The notes under the pieces: generated by a model | What the model was told of the DNA's origin: nothing | The model's input: the letters and a program-made list of their open reading frames with translations, nothing else | The model's database searches: none | Shown: positions 58,907 to 64,000 of the stretch, piece after piece | Layout: each line of letters starts with the position of its first letter | How positions within the stretch are numbered: position 1 is the first letter of the stretch | NCBI RefSeq assembly: GCF_001427865.1 | Contig: NZ_LMHH01000002.1 | Location: 124,001-188,000 of the forward strand | DNA from: Altererythrobacter sp. Root672 | Lineage (GTDB): Bacteria; Pseudomonadota; Alphaproteobacteria; Sphingomonadales; Sphingomonadaceae | Reading direction: 5' to 3' | DNA length: 64,000 bases | Program-made: the position numbers and the translations under genes

Positions 58907-59938
58907 ATGGCGGAGCAGGGCATGAACGAACAAAGCGTCGCGGAAGTGGAACCGGCGGCAGACGGTCACACGCACGAGAGCGCCTGCCTCAATTGCGGAA
59001 CGCCGCTGGTCGGCCCGCACTGCTACAATTGCGGCCAGAGCAGCCATGTCCACCGCACCCTGGGCGCGTTCTTCCACGACTTGCTTCACGGCGTGCTCCA
59101 CTTCGAAGGCAGGACCTGGCGCACATTGCCGCTGCTGGTGTGGAACCCCGGCAAGCTCACGCGCGAGTACATCGACGGACGCCGCGCCAGCTATGTCAGC
59201 CCGGTCGCGGTGTTCCTGTTCGTCGTGTTCCTGAGCTACGCGCTGTTCAGCGCGCTGGGCGGCGCGGAGTCGCTCACGCCCAGCGTCAACGGCATGGAGC
59301 AGGTGAAAGCCGCCTACGAATCCAACGAACAGCAGCTCGCCGACTTGCGCGTCCAGCGCGAAAAGCTGGCCGGCAACGCCTCGGAAGTGACGCGGATCGA
59401 CAAGGAGATGCGCGGCCTCAAGGATGACCAGGACGCCATGCGCATGGTCCTGGGCAACGTCGGCAGCCAGTTCGAACGGGACTTCAAGGCCGGGTTCGAA
59501 CGCACTCCACTGCCCAAGGGCAACAAGATCACCAAGGCGATCGAGCACATCCAGTCCAACCCGCAGCTGGCGATCTACAAGGCGCAGACCAGCGCCTACA
59601 AATACAGCTGGATGCTGATCCCGCTGAGCGTCCCGTTCGTCTGGCTGCTATTCCCCTTCAGCCGCCGGTTCGGCGGTTACGACCACACGGTGTTCGCGAC
59701 TTATTCGATCAGCTTCATGATCGCGCTGGTGGCGGTGGTCAGCCTGCTGTTCTTCTTCGACCTGGGGTCGATCGGAGGCCTGCTGCTGTTCTACGCCCCG
59801 TGGCACATGTACCGCCAGTTGCGCGGCACTTACGGGTTGGGCCGGTGGGGCGCGATCTTGCGCATGTTGGCGCTGAGCCTGTTCGCCTGGGTGGCCATCC
59901 TGATCTTCGCCGCTGCGATCAGCGTGATGGTGGCCTGA
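58907..59938 (+). CDS. DUF3667 membrane protein with zinc ribbon
   Basis: 343 residues. An N-terminal zinc ribbon CLNCGTPLVGPHCYNCGQ is followed by the DUF3667 core FFHDLLHGVLHFEGRTWRTL, LVWNPGKLTREYIDGRRASY and VSPVAVFLFVVFLSYALFSA. A 150-residue soluble, partly coiled stretch (EQQLADLRVQREKLAGN) lies between helix 1 and the last four helices. Function unknown. The ATG at 58922 is an alternative start with a better ribosome-binding site (GGAG 6 bases away). Confidence 0.82.
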   Translation: MAEQGMNEQSVAEVEPAADGHTHESACLNCGTPLVGPHCYNCGQSSHVHRTLGAFFHDLLHGVLHFEGRTWRTLPLLVWNPGKLTREYIDGRRASYVSPVAVFLFVVFLSYALFSALGGAESLTPSVNGMEQVKAAYESNEQQLADLRVQREKLAGNASEVTRIDKEMRGLKDDQDAMRMVLGNVGSQFERDFKAGFERTPLPKGNKITKAIEHIQSNPQLAIYKAQTSAYKYSWMLIPLSVPFVWLLFPFSRRFGGYDHTVFATYSISFMIALVAVVSLLFFFDLGSIGGLLLFYAPWHMYRQLRGTYGLGRWGAILRMLALSLFAWVAILIFAAAISVMVA

Positions 59939-59979
59939 GGGGGGTGATCGATAAGATTCACCCCTCTGCAACCACTTCT

Positions 59980-60050
59980 CCGTTCGTCCTGAGCCTGTCG
60001 AAGGACGCCAGCGCCACGCCAGCGTGGTTCGACAAGCTCACCACGAACGG
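59980..60050. repeat. Palindromic repeat family C, copy 5
   Basis: CCGTTCGTCCTGAGCCTGTC to CTCACCACGAACGG with inner GCGCCACGCC / AGCGTGGTTC. It is 71 bp long, the same length as copy 2 and nearly identical to it. It lies between the convergent DUF3667 and ftsH genes. Confidence 0.9.
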
Positions 60051-60080
60051 AACTAAGACTTTTCGGCCTCCGCTAGGAGT

Positions 60081-62021
<1,941 letters not shown>

Positions 62022-62126
62022 CAGGAATCCTTTTGCGTTCGCACGTCAATGTAGGTCTACGCCTGTGAATGGCAAGCTAACGGGTGCGCAGTACGTCTTG
62101 TGGCATCAACTGCGCGTCGATCGGCG

Positions 62127-63350
62127 TCAGTCGCCGCGAGGGCGGGCGGCGATCAGCTTTTCGGCCAGATCGGCTCCTTGCTGGCCGGTTATTTGGAACA
62201 AGGCCTCGAAGTCGCCCTTGCGAGCCAGCTTGTCCAACTCGCCCGGAAGGCTTGGTCCGGCAACGATCGGGGCGACACCCCGCAAGCCCGTATCACGCGC
62301 CCCCGCCACGATCGCGACCAAGGCCCCGCTCGGCGTGCGGAACCGCGCGATGTAGCCGAAATCGGAGTAGTAGGCCGGCGAAGCGAGGCTGCGCGCCTCC
62401 CCGCTGGTGAAAGTCTTGCCCGAGGCCTTGTCGAGCACTTCGTCGTAGCTCTCGCCCATCTGGAAGCCCGAATCCATGAAGTTCACATCTTCGAGCAGCG
62501 CCATGCCGCTGAACAGGCCGACATAGACCACGTCGAAGTAGTTGAGCATGTCGGGCTCAAGTTCCGAGGCCGCGATCACGCTGACCTGGCTGCCACCGCC
62601 GGCGAGGACCGGGGCAATCCCACTGATCCCGTAGGCCACCGAAAACGGCAGGTAGTTGAGCCCCACATCCTCCGCGCTGCCGTACCGCTCAGGCTCGAGG
62701 TCCTGCATCTGGATCAGGTCGCTCGGCGAATTGACGCGGAAGTCGCGAATCAGGCGCCCGCGTTCGGGCGAGACCGAATCGATTTCGCCGAACATGTAGT
62801 AGTCGCCGACGACGATCAGCTTCGGCCGCGGGGAGTCGATGAACGGCTGCCATAGCGCATTGGCCGGCGGAGCCTCGTCACGCCAGGGTACCGCCCAACC
62901 GGCGAGGAACGCGGCCGCCAATGCGGCCAGCGCGACGAGCCCGATGATCAGGTTGCCGCGTCGGCGCGAGTTCTGTGCCGTCTCTTCCGCCTCTGGCTCA
63001 CCTTCGGGCCGGACCAGGCGGAGAGCGTAAGTGCCGGAAGGCAATGTCAGGCGGGAGCCGTCAGGCGCGTCTCCCTTGGCGGTGTAGAATTCATCGAGCC
63101 GCTTGCGCAGGCGATGGATGTAGACCCTGACAGTGGCGTCATCCGCGCCCGCCTCGGTCTGGCCGAAAACCATCTCGGCGATTTCGGATTGCGAGGCGGA
63201 GGGCTTGTTGGCCCCGCGCGAGGCCAGGAAATCGAACAGTTCGAGCAGCCGTCCGCCTTCGCCCAGCGTGCCGCTTGCGCGAACCCGCCCGACTTCTGCC
63301 GCGAATGCGGATTCGTCATGCGAAACTGCTTCAACCAATTCTTCGCTCAT
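62127..63350 (-). CDS. membrane-bound winged-helix transcription regulator with periplasmic sensor domain
   Basis: 407 residues from ATG 63350. The N-terminal winged helix is recognisable from LLELFDFLASRG, SEIAEMVFGQTEAGADDATV and VRVYIHRLRKRLDEFYTAKG, ending with the wing RLTLPSGTYALRLV. After SRRRGN comes one membrane helix (LIIGLVALAALAAAFLAGW, about residues 134-155). The remaining 250 residues lie outside the cytoplasm and match no family I know (KLIVVGDYYMFGEIDSVSPE). The ToxR/CadC-like layout suggests direct signal transduction. It is divergent from a TonB receptor 140 bp away. Confidence 0.75.
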   Translation of the reverse strand: MSEELVEAVSHDESAFAAEVGRVRASGTLGEGGRLLELFDFLASRGANKPSASQSEIAEMVFGQTEAGADDATVRVYIHRLRKRLDEFYTAKGDAPDGSRLTLPSGTYALRLVRPEGEPEAEETAQNSRRRGNLIIGLVALAALAAAFLAGWAVPWRDEAPPANALWQPFIDSPRPKLIVVGDYYMFGEIDSVSPERGRLIRDFRVNSPSDLIQMQDLEPERYGSAEDVGLNYLPFSVAYGISGIAPVLAGGGSQVSVIAASELEPDMLNYFDVVYVGLFSGMALLEDVNFMDSGFQMGESYDEVLDKASGKTFTSGEARSLASPAYYSDFGYIARFRTPSGALVAIVAGARDTGLRGVAPIVAGPSLPGELDKLARKGDFEALFQITGQQGADLAEKLIAARPRGD

Positions 63351-63381
63351 CCCCAAGTCGCATAGACGCGGCCAGCCCCGG

Positions 63382-63398
63382 TGTAACGCGATGTAACG
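63382..63398. promoter_or_regulatory. Direct-repeat site between the regulator and the TonB receptor
   Basis: TGTAACG at 63382-63388 and 63392-63398, start-to-start 10 bp, followed by TTACCGTAA (63405-63413). OmpR/PhoB-type winged helices bind tandem repeats spaced one helical turn apart, so this is a natural candidate operator for the divergent regulator gene. Confidence 0.5.
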
Positions 63399-63490
63399 TA
63401 GGGATTACCGTAATTAACTTGGTTTGGCGAGCGGCTCCCACCAACCCGATTCTTGCACTGCTCTCTACAGGGATGGGGATTTTTCAAGTC

Positions 63491-64000
63491 ATGAGTTTTG
63501 TTAGGTTTTCTTGCCGGCAGGCTATGCTTGCCGGTGTTGCTTCGGTTGCGCTGTCGACGATTCCGGCCACTGCACGGGCGCAGGACAAGGCCGACGAGAC
63601 TGCGACCGACGAACAGGACGATTCTGCCGAAAAGCCAGCGGACTCCAATAACACGATCATCGTGTTCGGCCGGGCCGAGCGGTTGATCGGCCAGGCGGGT
63701 GCGGCCAGCGAGGGCGGCGTCGCGGGTGCCGACATCGAAATCCGTCCCCTGCTCCGCCCGGCTGAAATCCTGGAGGCGACTCCTGGCCTGATCGCGACCC
63801 AGCACTCCGGCGGCGGCAAGGCCAACCAGTACTTCCTGCGCGGCTTCAACCTCGATCACGGCACCGACTTTGCGGTCTACATCGACGACATGCCGATGAA
63901 CTTCCGCACCCACGGCCACGGCCAGGGATACCTCGACGTCAACGGCCTGATCCCCGAAGCCGTCCAACGCCTCGACTACCGCAAGGGCCCTTATCGTGCG
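63491..64000 (+). CDS. TonB-dependent receptor, N-terminal part (cut by the window end)
   Basis: 170 codons are open to the end of the window from ATG 63491. The signal peptide MSFVRFSCRQAMLAGVASVA ... TARA is followed by an acidic linker and the plug domain: TIIVFGRAERLIGQAG, DIEIRPLLRPAEILEATPGL, FLRGFNLDHGTDFAVYIDD and NGLIPEAVQRLDYRKGPY. This is an ordinary siderophore/small-molecule-type plug, different from the carbohydrate-type receptor at 27941. The His-rich THGHGQG sequence may be of note for metal binding. Regulation is probably by the divergent winged-helix membrane protein. Confidence 0.9.
   Translation, partial: MSFVRFSCRQAMLAGVASVALSTIPATARAQDKADETATDEQDDSAEKPADSNNTIIVFGRAERLIGQAGAASEGGVAGADIEIRPLLRPAEILEATPGLIATQHSGGGKANQYFLRGFNLDHGTDFAVYIDDMPMNFRTHGHGQGYLDVNGLIPEAVQRLDYRKGPYRA

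Overview
The window reads as chromosomal DNA of a sphingomonad (Alphaproteobacteria, order Sphingomonadales; a Novosphingobium/Sphingobium/Erythrobacter-like organism is my best guess). The grounds are high GC, alphaproteobacterial gene orders (secB / Tim44-like / mltA / smr; mutM, ubiE, ubiB, coaBC and dut beside rpsT-dnaA; rpmH-rnpA-yidD-yidC-yihA), a UPF0262 gene, two TonB-dependent receptors and many small sphingomonad-type lipoproteins. There is no transposase, prophage, CRISPR array, rRNA or tRNA that I can see. It is mostly core genome with small accessory islets.

Layout. 1-6 kb: end of an aromatic-ring FAD monooxygenase, aroC, the ahpC-ahpF peroxide-detoxification pair and a secreted protein of unknown role. 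6-12 kb: envelope genes (smr, mltA and a Tim44-like gene leftward; secB, murJ and trpS rightward). 12-19.5 kb: a lipoprotein, then a leftward, mostly overlapping run of EamA transporter, ubiE, ubiB, membrane protein, coaBC and dut. 19.5-23.6 kb: mutM, rpsT, dnaA and a ThiF/MoeB-like gene. 23.6-33.5 kb: sirtuin, dapB-nth, lipoprotein, dicarboxylate-type symporter, a large TonB receptor with a LacI-type operator, dapE, cupin and GST. 33.6-36 kb: a leftward islet of AraC regulator, a 57-residue coupled microprotein and a histidine kinase. 36.3-43 kb: yihA, yidC, yidD, rnpA, rpmH, comM, a HAD phosphatase and rpmJ. 43-50 kb: galE, lipoprotein plus M14 carboxypeptidase, thioesterase, two tandem secreted paralogues, a class V aminotransferase and an Amj-type lipid II flippase. 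50-54.4 kb: a Rieske oxygenase translationally coupled to a HAD-like lipoprotein, a small secreted protein, a GH25-fold protein lacking its catalytic acids, a 266-bp foldback element and UPF0262. 54.7-64 kb: dnaB, phospholipase D-like gene, rpoZ, a ParA-like ATPase, DUF3667 protein, ftsH, and a membrane-bound winged-helix regulator divergent from a TonB receptor cut by the window end.

Three families of palindromic repeats run through the gaps: A (2 copies, CCCCGCGAACGCGGGG type), B (CTCCCCGAG...CTCGGGGAG type, 3 full copies plus two halves inside the coding region of the Smr gene) and C (GTTCGTCCTGAGC / TTCGACAAGCTCACCACGAA type, 5 sites).

The best candidates for something undescribed are the winged-helix membrane sensor with its divergent TonB receptor and two TGTAACG repeats one helical turn apart (62.1-64 kb); the three-way-folding foldback element (53.7-53.9 kb); the AraC/microprotein/kinase islet; the repeat domesticated as Smr linker; and the catalytically emptied GH25-like membrane protein. 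All calls come from reading the sequence by eye; no searches were run.
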